NCBI GenBank assembly: GCA_049582065.1
Contig: JBAUTF010000399.1
Coordinates: forward strand, 1 to 6,834
Length of the DNA stretch: 6,834 nt
Direction: 5' to 3'
Source: DATKSS01 sp049582065
Lineage (GTDB): Bacteria; Chloroflexota; Dormibacteria; Dormibacterales; Dormibacteraceae
A program made the position numbers and the translations under genes. The notes under the pieces were generated by a model. It had not been told where the DNA came from. It searched no databases and saw nothing but the letters and a program-made list of their open reading frames with translations. Below are positions 1 to 5,365 of this stretch, piece after piece. Each line of letters begins with the position of its first letter. The first letter of the stretch is position 1.

Positions 1-21
1 GCTTCGTTTACCCTGAAGGTC

Positions 22-462
22 GTGGGCAGCCTGGATAATGACCTGATCGGGACGTGGCGCCTGCTTTCGCGCATCGATCGGGATGCGTCGGGCAAACCCG
101 TCGACGAGCCCACTCTGGGCTCTGACCCTCTGGCGCTGCTCTTCTTCGACGGTGCGGGAAACTTCGCGGCTCAATTCATGAAGCGCGACCGCAGCGTGGC
201 GGTCGCCGCGCCGGTGTTCACGGGGCGGAACAACACCACTGCAATCGGGGGCTACGACGCCTACTTCGGCACGTATGAGGTGGACGAGACGAGCGGCGAC
301 GTGCATACGCGCCTGGTCGGCGCGCTCTCCCCGGGCCACGTGGGGGCGACCATGATGCGGAATATGAAGGTAGAGGGGGGCAAGCTGATCATCCGGCTCA
401 CCACGACAACAGCCGACGACACACTCGTGCATCGAACGCTCACCTGGGAGCGGGCGGGCTAA
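22..462 (+). CDS. Lipocalin-like domain protein (Lipocalin_5 type), 5' end uncertain
   Basis: The 146-residue product opens with a short polar leader followed by LIGTWRLLS, the usual beginning of the lipocalin-like family found in many bacterial small-molecule-binding or stress-associated proteins. Alternating beta-strand segments follow, including LALLFFDGAGNFAAQFM, YDAYFGTYEVDE, HTRLVGALSPG, KLIIRLTTTT and TLVHRTLTWERAG. The closing TLTWER is typical of these barrels. I see no signal peptide or membrane segment, so a cytoplasmic location is likely. GTG at 22 is the first usable start inside the window. However, the frame is open to base 1 and the AAGG at 16-19 lies only 2 nt before the GTG, so the real start may be outside. 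The stop TAA sits in GGGCTAACT, a 9-mer that recurs at 2265-2273. Family placement is by sequence pattern; substrate and role are unknown. Confidence 0.72.
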   Translation: MGSLDNDLIGTWRLLSRIDRDASGKPVDEPTLGSDPLALLFFDGAGNFAAQFMKRDRSVAVAAPVFTGRNNTTAIGGYDAYFGTYEVDETSGDVHTRLVGALSPGHVGATMMRNMKVEGGKLIIRLTTTTADDTLVHRTLTWERAG

Positions 463-654
463 CTCACCATCCGCCCAATTCGAGTTTCGGCGAAGAGCGG
501 AGAGGCAGAGATTTCAATCCTCGAGGCATTCGCGATTGCGTGACGGCTACGAAAAACTACTACACGACTGCTACAGATGACAGCGTTGCTGTCAGATTGA
601 GTTAGATATTGGTTGGGCGGTCTGAGATCGGATTTTGGTCGGGGGGACGGGACA
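463..654. other. Intergenic stretch and left flank of the insertion sequence
   Basis: No gene is recognised on the plus strand here. The tract contains a 7-bp perfect hairpin, TGACAGC-gtt-GCTGTCA, at 578-594. It also contains an 8-bp inverted pair, CTAACTCA (459-466) and TGAGTTAG (598-605), and a second pair, CCGCCCAA (471-478) and TTGGGCGG (613-620). On the minus strand it is open from 654 down to a TAG at 459. That frame joins the frame left at 2120-2174 if the insertion sequence is removed. I cannot assign a function to it. Confidence 0.5.
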
Positions 655-659
655 CTGAT

Positions 660-669
660 ATGGAAGGAC
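660..669 (+). repeat. Subterminal inverted repeat, transposase-distal (right) end
   Basis: ATGGAAGGAC, a perfect inverted match to 2105-2114. It overlaps a near-perfect 19-nt palindrome at 664-682. One base and CTGA lie outside it. Confidence 0.8.
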
Positions 670-682
670 TTGTCAAGTCCTT
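664..682. repeat. 19-nt palindrome at the insertion sequence right end
   Basis: AAGGACTTG and CAAGTCCTT are perfect 9-bp arms around a single central base. The left arm shares AAGGAC with the inverted repeat, so this end carries the repeat core in both orientations while the other end has only one copy. On the minus strand it contains TTGACA (671-676), which resembles a -35 hexamer pointing out of the element. A hairpin here could mark the end for the transposase or fold the 3' part of the guide RNA; which one is unknown. Confidence 0.7.
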
Positions 683-689
683 TGTTCCG

Positions 690-914
690 TGCGAATGATG
701 GATGGGCTGCTGGCTCGAGACGCAGCCGAGGGCAGGGACAGACGACGGTAATCACCCTGATATCCGCGGGTCAGCCAAGCCGTTGCCGCAAAGCAGTGAG
801 ACGTCGTCGCCGAGCCGCCTCCGACTATTTGTCGCGAGTTGGCTATCGCATAGTGTCCTCGAGGATTCTCGGCGAGAACTGCCGACCTCGACCGCGACGC
901 GAGCCAGCTGTGAA
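690..914 (-). ncRNA. Candidate IS1111-type guide RNA (seekRNA / bridge RNA) region
   Basis: This tract lies between the transposase stop and the element end, where IS1111-type elements are known to encode a small RNA that guides insertion. Read on the minus strand, a 6-bp stem, GTCGCG (898-893) with CGCGAC (836-831), encloses a 56-nt loop. Candidate guide segments were found by comparing the tract with the element boundaries. CAAATAGTC (831-823) equals the flank next to the transposase-proximal end. ATATCAG (763-757) equals the distal end. CACTG (798-794) and GCTGA (775-771) are complementary to the opposite half-sites. AGGTCGGCAGTTC (888-876) matches the flank at 12 of 13 bases. Position and guide matches support the call. 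RNA ends, promoter and full fold cannot be set from sequence alone, so the coordinates bracket a region rather than a transcript. Confidence 0.62.
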
Positions 915-2021
915 TCAAGCCGCGTTGGCCTCCATGCGCTGGCCGATTGCCCAGACAAATCCGGCGAGCTCGCGAGCAACTGCAGTCACCGCCTTAGGTC
1001 GGCCAATACGGCGATCGAGGTGGCGATAGCGGCGATGAAGCCGGGTCTGGGCTTTGAGGGAGAGGTTGACGAGGTCTGGCGGAACGCCCTGCAATCGGCG
1101 CTTGAGTTCGCCCTCGAGGCTAGGGGCGAAGCGAGCGTTGTGAGCGGCTTGCACCAGGATGTGCCGGAGGTAGCGGTTGCCGGCGCGGGTGATTCCGCCT
1201 TGGTGCCGCGACTGGCCGGTCGAATGCTCGCTGACGGTGAGCCCAGTGAAGGACATGAAGCGTGGCGCATCCGCAAAGCGGCGGAAGTCGCCGACTTCGG
1301 CCACGATGGTGACCGCGGAAAGAAATGCGATTCCGCGCAGAGCCTGAAGGGCAAGGATGAGGCCGAGGCGTGGGCTCTGCTCTGCGGCGCGCTCAAGGTC
1401 TGCCTCTAGTCGTCGAATACGCTCGCGAGCGGAGTGCACCGCCACCTGATAGTCATCGAGCACGAGCTGGCTGGTCGGACGCTCGAGCTGCAATGTGTCA
1501 AGCCAGCTGTTGTAGCGTGCTGACCAAGCCTTGATCCCTGGCGGGGCCTGGATCGATTGTCGGAGCAAGAATTTGCTCAGTCTGTGCTGGGCCCGGCGAA
1601 GATCATCCTTGGCGTCAAACCGGATCCGCACCAGGTCGCGCAGAGCTTCGTCCTCCGGACCCGGAACCCAGACCGGCGTGAGGTCTCCCGAGCGAAGCAA
1701 TCTAGCCAACGTAATCGCGTCTCGGTTGTCGGTCTTGACCCGGTCGCCTGCGCGTCGCGGTATGAGTGCGGGCGCAACCACGACGCATTCGGCGCCCAGC
1801 TCGACCAGCTGGCGGTGGAGGCCGTAGCCGGTGGGACCTGCTTCGTATGCCGTGACCAGCTTGCCTCCACGCTTCAACTGACTAACAAGCTTGCGCACGG
1901 CACCTGGGTCATTGGCCATGGTGCCAAAGATGACCGGCTGTGCGCCGTCATCCGCAACGGCAACCGTGATCGTCGCCTTGTGCACGTCCATGCCGACATA
2001 TCTCGTTGTAACTTCTTTCAT
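915..2021 (-). CDS. IS110/IS1111-family transposase (DEDD recombinase)
   Basis: This 368-residue protein catalyses excision and guided insertion of the element. The N-terminal RuvC-like DEDD domain opens with YVGMDVHKATITVAVA (Asp12), then YEAGPTGYGLHR (Glu60) and VKTDNRDAITLARLL (Asp98 and Asp101), so all four expected acidic residues are visible. A helical linker occupies roughly 125-215. The C-terminal Transposase_20 domain (about 222-365) has LQALRGIAFLSAVTIVAEVG and FTGLTVSEHSTGQSRHQGG, with the serine-containing loop near 264-271 that supplies the second active site in this family, and then ITRAGNRYLRH. Length is normal for the family. I chose the ATG at 2021, not the in-frame ATG at 2210, because AGGAGG lies 9 nt before it and the longer version runs 63 residues back through the element end into foreign DNA. 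No stop or frameshift interrupts the gene. Confidence 0.95.
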   Translation of the reverse strand: MKEVTTRYVGMDVHKATITVAVADDGAQPVIFGTMANDPGAVRKLVSQLKRGGKLVTAYEAGPTGYGLHRQLVELGAECVVVAPALIPRRAGDRVKTDNRDAITLARLLRSGDLTPVWVPGPEDEALRDLVRIRFDAKDDLRRAQHRLSKFLLRQSIQAPPGIKAWSARYNSWLDTLQLERPTSQLVLDDYQVAVHSARERIRRLEADLERAAEQSPRLGLILALQALRGIAFLSAVTIVAEVGDFRRFADAPRFMSFTGLTVSEHSTGQSRHQGGITRAGNRYLRHILVQAAHNARFAPSLEGELKRRLQGVPPDLVNLSLKAQTRLHRRYRHLDRRIGRPKAVTAVARELAGFVWAIGQRMEANAA

Positions 2022-2104
2022 TGGGACCGGCCTCCTGCATGTGGCTCTACGCGGACTCGCGCCAGCCAGCGCCCGCGCAACCCACGGTATTGCACGAGCT
2101 GCCG

Positions 2105-2114
2105 GTCCTTCCAT
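2105..2114 (-). repeat. Subterminal inverted repeat, transposase-proximal (left) end
   Basis: On the minus strand this reads ATGGAAGGAC, the perfect inverted partner of 660-669. It is followed outward by one base and TCAG. Confidence 0.8.
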
Positions 2115-2119
2115 GCTGA

Positions 2120-2399
2120 CTATTTGAACCGCCGACCTGAACTCGCTGGCGGTGTCTTGCGACTTCTGAAAGGCCATCGAATCGCGTTGTAGTTGCGCGA
2201 TGCGCAACATTGGGTGACTCGGCTGCGCATCTCGCGGTCAACTCCGCTCATTCAGGAATCGGATAGTTAGCCCGTCTGGCGCCTCAGATGTCTCGTGCTC
2301 GAAGGGATCCCCTGGGAATGACGACCCGCGCTTATGGTTACTCAGAAAGCGCAAAGCTCGACCGAGCAAGATATCCGGAACGGGCTTGCCGAGCCGATC
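2120..2399. other. Right flank of the insertion sequence; no recognised gene
   Basis: No gene is recognised. On the minus strand, the frame beginning with an ATG at 2174 (MAFQKSQDTASEF...) or at 2210 runs into the insertion sequence and would continue in frame at 654 if it were removed. A 7-bp hairpin, GTTGCGC-gat-GCGCAAC, lies at 2192-2208 without a following T-run, so it is not a convincing terminator. AGTTAGCCC at 2265-2273 is the complement of the 9-mer at the lipocalin stop codon (456-464). Confidence 0.45.
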
Positions 2400-2786
2400 T
2401 CAGCTTCGATTGAAACGGGCGCCTTGGACAATGAGTGCCTTCAGGGCGGACGCGTTGATGGCGTCACCCTCGTGGAAATCGATGGCACGAACCGTCTTGC
2501 TGTCCAGACGCGTGTTGAAGAGCCCTTTCGGATCCTTCAGCTGGGCCCCTTTTGGAAACGTCAGCCTCACGGCGTTCTTTAGGACCTCGCCTATGCAGAC
2601 GATGCCGTCGTAGGACCAGACGGGCACCCCCTCGGGGCGGGAGGGCTTCTTCCACTTCACCTCTTCGATTACGCCGGGGTCGGCGCCCCTGATCAGAGCC
2701 CGCAGTTGGCCCAGCCTCTCACCCCTCCAGCCGCTGGTCTTCCCGACGATGGCATCGATCTGTTGGGACGCGGATGCGTCGTTCAT
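2400..2786 (-). CDS. DUF1801 domain protein (YdhG/YjhG-like fold)
   Basis: The 128-residue protein matches the DUF1801 family along nearly its whole length. Its diagnostic stretch, EEVKWKKPSRPEGVPVWSYDG, is followed by IVCIGEVLKNAVRLTFPKGAQLKDPKGLFN and a closing AIDFHEGDAINASALKALI. The N-terminal helices (about 5-35) include LGQLRALIRGADPGV, the usual site of this family's 'R-x-LI' helix. Members are small soluble cytoplasmic proteins with no firmly established reaction; some resemble iron-chaperone or stress proteins. The ATG at 2786 was chosen because it overlaps the stop of the upstream YdeI-type gene as ATGA, which implies translational coupling, and because the family homology starts there. 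The frame is open further upstream, but that part shadows the neighbouring gene. No Shine-Dalgarno sequence is obvious, as expected for a coupled start. Confidence 0.88.
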   Translation of the reverse strand: MNDASASQQIDAIVGKTSGWRGERLGQLRALIRGADPGVIEEVKWKKPSRPEGVPVWSYDGIVCIGEVLKNAVRLTFPKGAQLKDPKGLFNTRLDSKTVRAIDFHEGDAINASALKALIVQGARFNRS

Positions 2787-3097
2787 ACCGATGCTTTGCT
2801 GCGGCGGCTCAGCACCCAGCGGACCGAAGGGCTCAGTTCCTTGTCCTTTCGATGCGTGCAGCCAAGCCAACAACACGGCCGCCGCTTTCCTTCCAGCAGT
2901 TCGGATCGCAATCGCTGGATATGTTGGCTCCTCGTTTCTGCTTTCTTCGGCCAGAGCACCCAGCAGATCCATTCATTGCGGGCAAGAGGGGTGAGGTTTT
3001 CCCACGCCGCCAGAGCCTTTGGGCTGGCAATCAAGACGCGTCTCAAGTCCATCGGGACGGTATGGACCACGCCGCCAGAGACCACCCTGGAACTCAT
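2783..3097 (-). CDS. YdeI/OmpD-associated family protein
   Basis: The 104-residue protein has the compact YdeI/OmdA-type domain: VVHTVPMDLRRVLIASPKALAAW, then ENLTPLARNEWICWV, a KKAETRSQHIQRLRSEL helix, and EGKRRPCCWLGCTHR with its paired cysteines. The family includes proteins linked to envelope or antimicrobial-peptide tolerance, but this short class has no proven activity. No signal peptide or membrane helix is visible. The domain normally ends near the CTHR motif; here about 20 extra residues follow before the stop, which overlaps the start of the DUF1801 gene by 4 nt. The tail may exist mainly to bring the stop into coupling distance. ATG at 3097 matches the family start; only a weak GGAG about 14 nt upstream is seen, so an alternative start cannot be excluded. 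Confidence 0.85.
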   Translation of the reverse strand: MSSRVVSGGVVHTVPMDLRRVLIASPKALAAWENLTPLARNEWICWVLWPKKAETRSQHIQRLRSELLEGKRRPCCWLGCTHRKDKELSPSVRWVLSRRSKASV

Positions 3098-4230
3098 CGA
3101 TCGCCCATCGTAGCTCCGATTCGGACGAAGGCAGTCCTTGGGGTCGGCGCGGCGCCGATCCTTCGCCTCATCAGCGGCTTCGTCGGCAATGATGCCGGCC
3201 AGCGAGCTGTGATCGCCTGCCATGATCCTGGCCGACTCCCGCTCACACTTGAGCGCCGACCTCACGGTGCGGCCGCTGATTGGCGGACGTTCTTCGACGC
3301 TTCGTACTGGGACCTCGCTTCACCGGTCCAGCCAGGGCTTGGCGATCCCTACCAGGACGGGGCCATGACGTTAGTAGGGACAAACCACGCCAGATTCGAC
3401 TATCAGGGCAACGGCAGACCAGCGAGCGTCAAGTGGCCTGCCAGGAGAAGTCCAAGCGGCTACGTAGGTCACTCCATGAATTCCACGTCCGCCACGCTTT
3501 GAACGATTAGCGCTACGAGGCAGACGGCTGCTCAAGTGGCTCGCAACCGCGGGCCAATGGAGTCAATCCGGCACTCCCGGGCCCGGGCGGCCGCCGCTGC
3601 GTGGTTCAGTTTGTCGTCAAGGCCGCGATACGAGAGGTCGAGGTCCAGTCGTCTCCAACACGCAGCCGAAGCTTCCCCGCTGAATCCAGCCGCACTCGCG
3701 TCACCAACATAATCGGGCCGTCCGAGCTCTAGTAACCAAGCCCGTGGGCAGGCATTTCAGACTAATGCCTCTTCGCTCACGTTCTAAGGTTGCTTTTGAG
3801 AAGCGCCCCCATTACGGCTCCTCCAGTGTCCTCCTGTACTCAATCGCCGAGCTCGTCATGTCCTTTCGTGTCCTCCTTTATCCCCTGGGTTCCGCGAATG
3901 CGTGACACGGTTGTGACCTCCGCGGGGCTCGGAGGCCCTCTCAATCCCCGGAATAGCCTAGCCTTGGCTTCTACGCGGAGGGCCGCGGTGGACTCGAACC
4001 CCGCCAGTAAGCCGAGGGCAGCCACCTTGGGATTTCTGAACCGAGTGCCTCACGGTCCTGCCCTGTGCGTCGGTCGAGTTAGGACGTCGCGTAGCCACCA
4101 ATTGCAGCGCACTGATCTCACGCTGCACCACGACAGCCGCCGTTACACCGCCTCGGTTTCGATGCTGCGCAGGAAATTGTGACCCCGCTGTGATCCGCCG
4201 ACTCCAAACACCCTCATGAATCGCCGATTT
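3098..4230. other. Gene-poor stretch of about 1.1 kb; no supportable gene
   Basis: Open frames exist on both strands, but their translations are rich in Arg, Ser and Pro and lack any recognisable domain, and no good ribosome binding site precedes them. The longest, near 3790-4182 on the plus strand, looks like chance opening in GC-rich DNA. Visible structure: a 12-bp perfect palindrome CCCGGGCCCGGG at 3576-3587 that runs directly into GCGGCCGC (3587-3594), and a 6-bp hairpin CCTCCG/CGGAGG at 3917-3935. A tRNA T-arm-like string near 3990 does not extend into a tRNA. The tract could be decayed coding DNA, but I recognise no relic. Confidence 0.5.
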
Positions 4231-4236
4231 TCAGCT

Positions 4237-4276
4237 TTGACGTCTGCGCTATTCTTATACCTACGGTAGGTATAAG
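4237..4276 (+). promoter_or_regulatory. TetR promoter with perfect palindromic operator
   Basis: CTTATACCTAC and GTAGGTATAAG are perfect 11-bp arms around one central G at 4254-4276, ending 12 nt before the TetR start codon. A long perfect palindrome next to a TetR gene is the standard autoregulatory operator. A -35-like TTGACG lies at 4237-4242. The AT-rich left arm (TATACC or TACCTA) is the best -10 candidate, but at 13-15 nt the spacing is short, so the exact hexamers are uncertain. Regulator binding here would block its own transcription and that of the downstream genes. Confidence 0.85.
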
Positions 4277-4288
4277 AGTGGAGCCGGC

Positions 4289-5020
4289 ATGACCAGAACG
4301 TCGGACCCGGTCGAATACGCGCGCCGGAAGGACGCGTTCCTCGACGCCGCTCAGCATCTGATCCAGACGAAGGGCTACGAGCAGCTCGCGATCGACGAGG
4401 TCCTGCGCGAGGTTGGCGTCACGAAGGGCGCTTTCTACTACTACTTCGACTCCAAGGCGGCCCTGCTCGAAGGTGTCATCGAGCGCATGGGCGATGGGGC
4501 GCTTGCCCGGGCACGGCCGGTGCTCGCCGATCCGAGTAAGACCGCCCTCGAGAAGTTCGAGGCGTTCCTCGGTGGGGTTGCCGCCTATGAGGTCGACCGG
4601 CGCGACCTCATCCTCGGGTTCCTGCAGTCCTGGGTCTCGGACGACAACGCGGCGCTTCGGGAGAAGCTGCGGCGCGGCCTCGTGCCGCGCCTCCGGCCCG
4701 TGCTGGAGCAGATCGTTCGCCAGGGGATCGACGAGGGGTCCTTTGCGGTGCCCTCGCCGGAGGACACGGCCCGCGTCCTCGTGAGCCTCTGGCAAGGCAT
4801 GGGCGACGACACCGCGGACCTCATGCTCGCCCTCCTCTCGGGGACGCTGCCCTACGAGAGCTTCGAGCGCCGGTTCAACGCGTACGTCGAGGCACTCGAA
4901 CGGATCCTCGGTGCCCGCCCTGGCTCACTCAGGTTCCCCGATCTCCGGGTGCTCCACCAATGGCAGCGCTGGGCCGAAACCAACAGGCCGGAAACCAACG
5001 GAAAGGGGGATCACGCATGA
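4289..5020 (+). CDS. TetR/AcrR-family transcriptional regulator
   Basis: The 243-residue protein has a classic TetR N-terminal DNA-binding domain. RRKDAFLDAAQHLIQTKGYEQLAIDEVLREVGVTKGAFYYYFDSKAALLEGVI (about 12-65) contains the helix-turn-helix, with GVTKGAFYYYF as recognition helix. The helical ligand-binding part follows (about 70-215), with LILGFLQSWVSDDNAALREKL and VLVSLWQGMGDDTADLMLALL. The last 25 or so residues are polar and probably disordered. It should act as a ligand-released repressor of the operator just upstream. GTGGAG at 4278-4283, 5 nt before the ATG, supports this start. Its stop overlaps the next start (ATGA at 5017-5020), so it is co-translated with the ABC ATPase remnant. 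TetR plus ABC ATPase plus permease is a known self-regulated exporter layout. The inducer is unknown. Confidence 0.95.
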   Translation: MTRTSDPVEYARRKDAFLDAAQHLIQTKGYEQLAIDEVLREVGVTKGAFYYYFDSKAALLEGVIERMGDGALARARPVLADPSKTALEKFEAFLGGVAAYEVDRRDLILGFLQSWVSDDNAALREKLRRGLVPRLRPVLEQIVRQGIDEGSFAVPSPEDTARVLVSLWQGMGDDTADLMLALLSGTLPYESFERRFNAYVEALERILGARPGSLRFPDLRVLHQWQRWAETNRPETNGKGDHA

Positions 5021-5343
5021 CCGCCATTATTGAAACCGAGCGGCTCACGAAGTCCTACGGCGAGCACCGCGGGATCATTGAGGTCGACCTCGAGGTCCAC
5101 GAGGGCGAAGCGTTCGGCTTCGGCCCCAACGGGGCCGGCAAGACGACTACGATCCGGACGCTCCTCGACCAACTCCACCCGCCGAGCGGGCGGGCACGGG
5201 TCTTCGGCCTCGACACGACCGCTGACCCGGTCGCCATCCACGACTGCATCGGCTACCTGCCCGGCGAGTTCGTCCTCTTCGACGGGCTTTGGCTCGGTGA
5301 CGCTGGTCCAAGAAGCCACGGCCCGCTTCTGGTTTGGAAATGA
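5017..5343 (+). pseudogene. ABC transporter ATP-binding protein, N-terminal fragment
   Basis: The first 90 or so residues are a drug-exporter type (DrrA-like) ABC ATPase start: IIETERLTKSYGEHRGIIEVDLEVHEGEAFGF, Walker A GPNGAGKTTTIRTLL, HPPSGRARVFGLDTT and IGYLPGEFVLFDGL. After that the sequence stops resembling the family (WLGDAGPRSHGPLLVWK) and ends at 108 residues, where a full ATPase has about 300. The LSGGQ signature, Walker B and H-loop are absent and not present in the other frames downstream, so this is a deletion or recombination break near 5285-5300, not a simple frameshift. The usual FGFLGPNGAGKT lacks its Leu (FGFGPNGAGKT), a one-codon loss ahead of Walker A. No permease gene follows. 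The product cannot be a working transporter subunit. Translation still starts by ATGA overlap with the TetR gene and may simply carry ribosomes towards the methyltransferase gene. Confidence 0.88.
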
Positions 5344-5353
5344 AGCTCACCTC

Positions 5354-5360
5354 AAGGAGG
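5354..5360 (+). promoter_or_regulatory. Strong ribosome binding site of the methyltransferase
   Basis: AAGGAGG lies 5 nt before the ATG at 5366. It decides that start over upstream positions in the same open frame, which extends back through the ABC remnant in another frame. Confidence 0.85.
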
Positions 5361-5365
5361 CAGTG

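Larger units (their letters stand above)
655..2119 (-). mobile_element. IS110-family insertion sequence, IS1111 type, complete
   Basis: The element contains one intact transposase gene, read leftward. The noncoding leader is short (about 95 nt before the gene) and the noncoding tail is long (about 255 nt after it). That asymmetry, with inverted repeats slightly inside the ends, is the hallmark of the IS1111 subgroup; the IS110 subgroup has the long noncoding part upstream and no such repeats. The repeats are perfect 10-mers, ATGGAAGGAC at 660-669 and its complement at 2105-2114. Outside each comes one base and then TCAG, read on the minus strand (CTGA at 655-658 and 2116-2119 on the plus strand). 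I therefore place the crossover in or next to TCAG, giving a unit of about 1.46 kb. Exact ends are an inference from this symmetry. The reading frame is intact, so the element may be active. Confidence 0.85.

Noticed and set aside
671..676. TTGACA facing outward at the insertion sequence end, as a junction promoter
   Set aside because: When the ends are joined at TCAG, no acceptable -10 hexamer falls 16-18 nt downstream, so a circle-junction promoter is not supported.
735..740. TGTCCC shared between the RNA tract and the distal flank (649-654)
   Set aside because: Only six bases; about one such match is expected by chance in this comparison, so it is not used as guide evidence.
702..1409. 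Long plus-strand open frame of 235 codons
   Set aside because: It is antisense to the transposase gene and its guide RNA tract, and the translation shows no domain.
2192..2208. Hairpin GTTGCGC/GCGCAAC as a terminator of the DUF1801 unit
   Set aside because: It has no following T-run in either direction and lies about 190 nt past the stop codon.
2022..2210. N-terminal 63-residue extension of the transposase
   Set aside because: It crosses the element end into host flank, and a strong ribosome binding site precedes the ATG at 2021.
3576..3594. CCCGGGCCCGGG running into GCGGCCGC, polylinker-like
   Set aside because: Clustered GC palindromes are expected in GC-rich DNA, and no vector sequence surrounds it.
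3985..4010. tRNA-like T-arm string (GGTTCGAGTCC on the minus strand)
   Set aside because: The T stem has two mismatches, and no acceptor, D or anticodon arms can be placed around it.
3790..4182. Plus-strand open frame of 130 codons
   Set aside because: Ser/Arg/Pro-rich translation, no ribosome binding site and no recognisable domain.
5030..5365. N-terminal extension of the methyltransferase to 399 residues
   Set aside because: The first part is the ABC gene read in another frame, and AAGGAGG marks the ATG at 5366.
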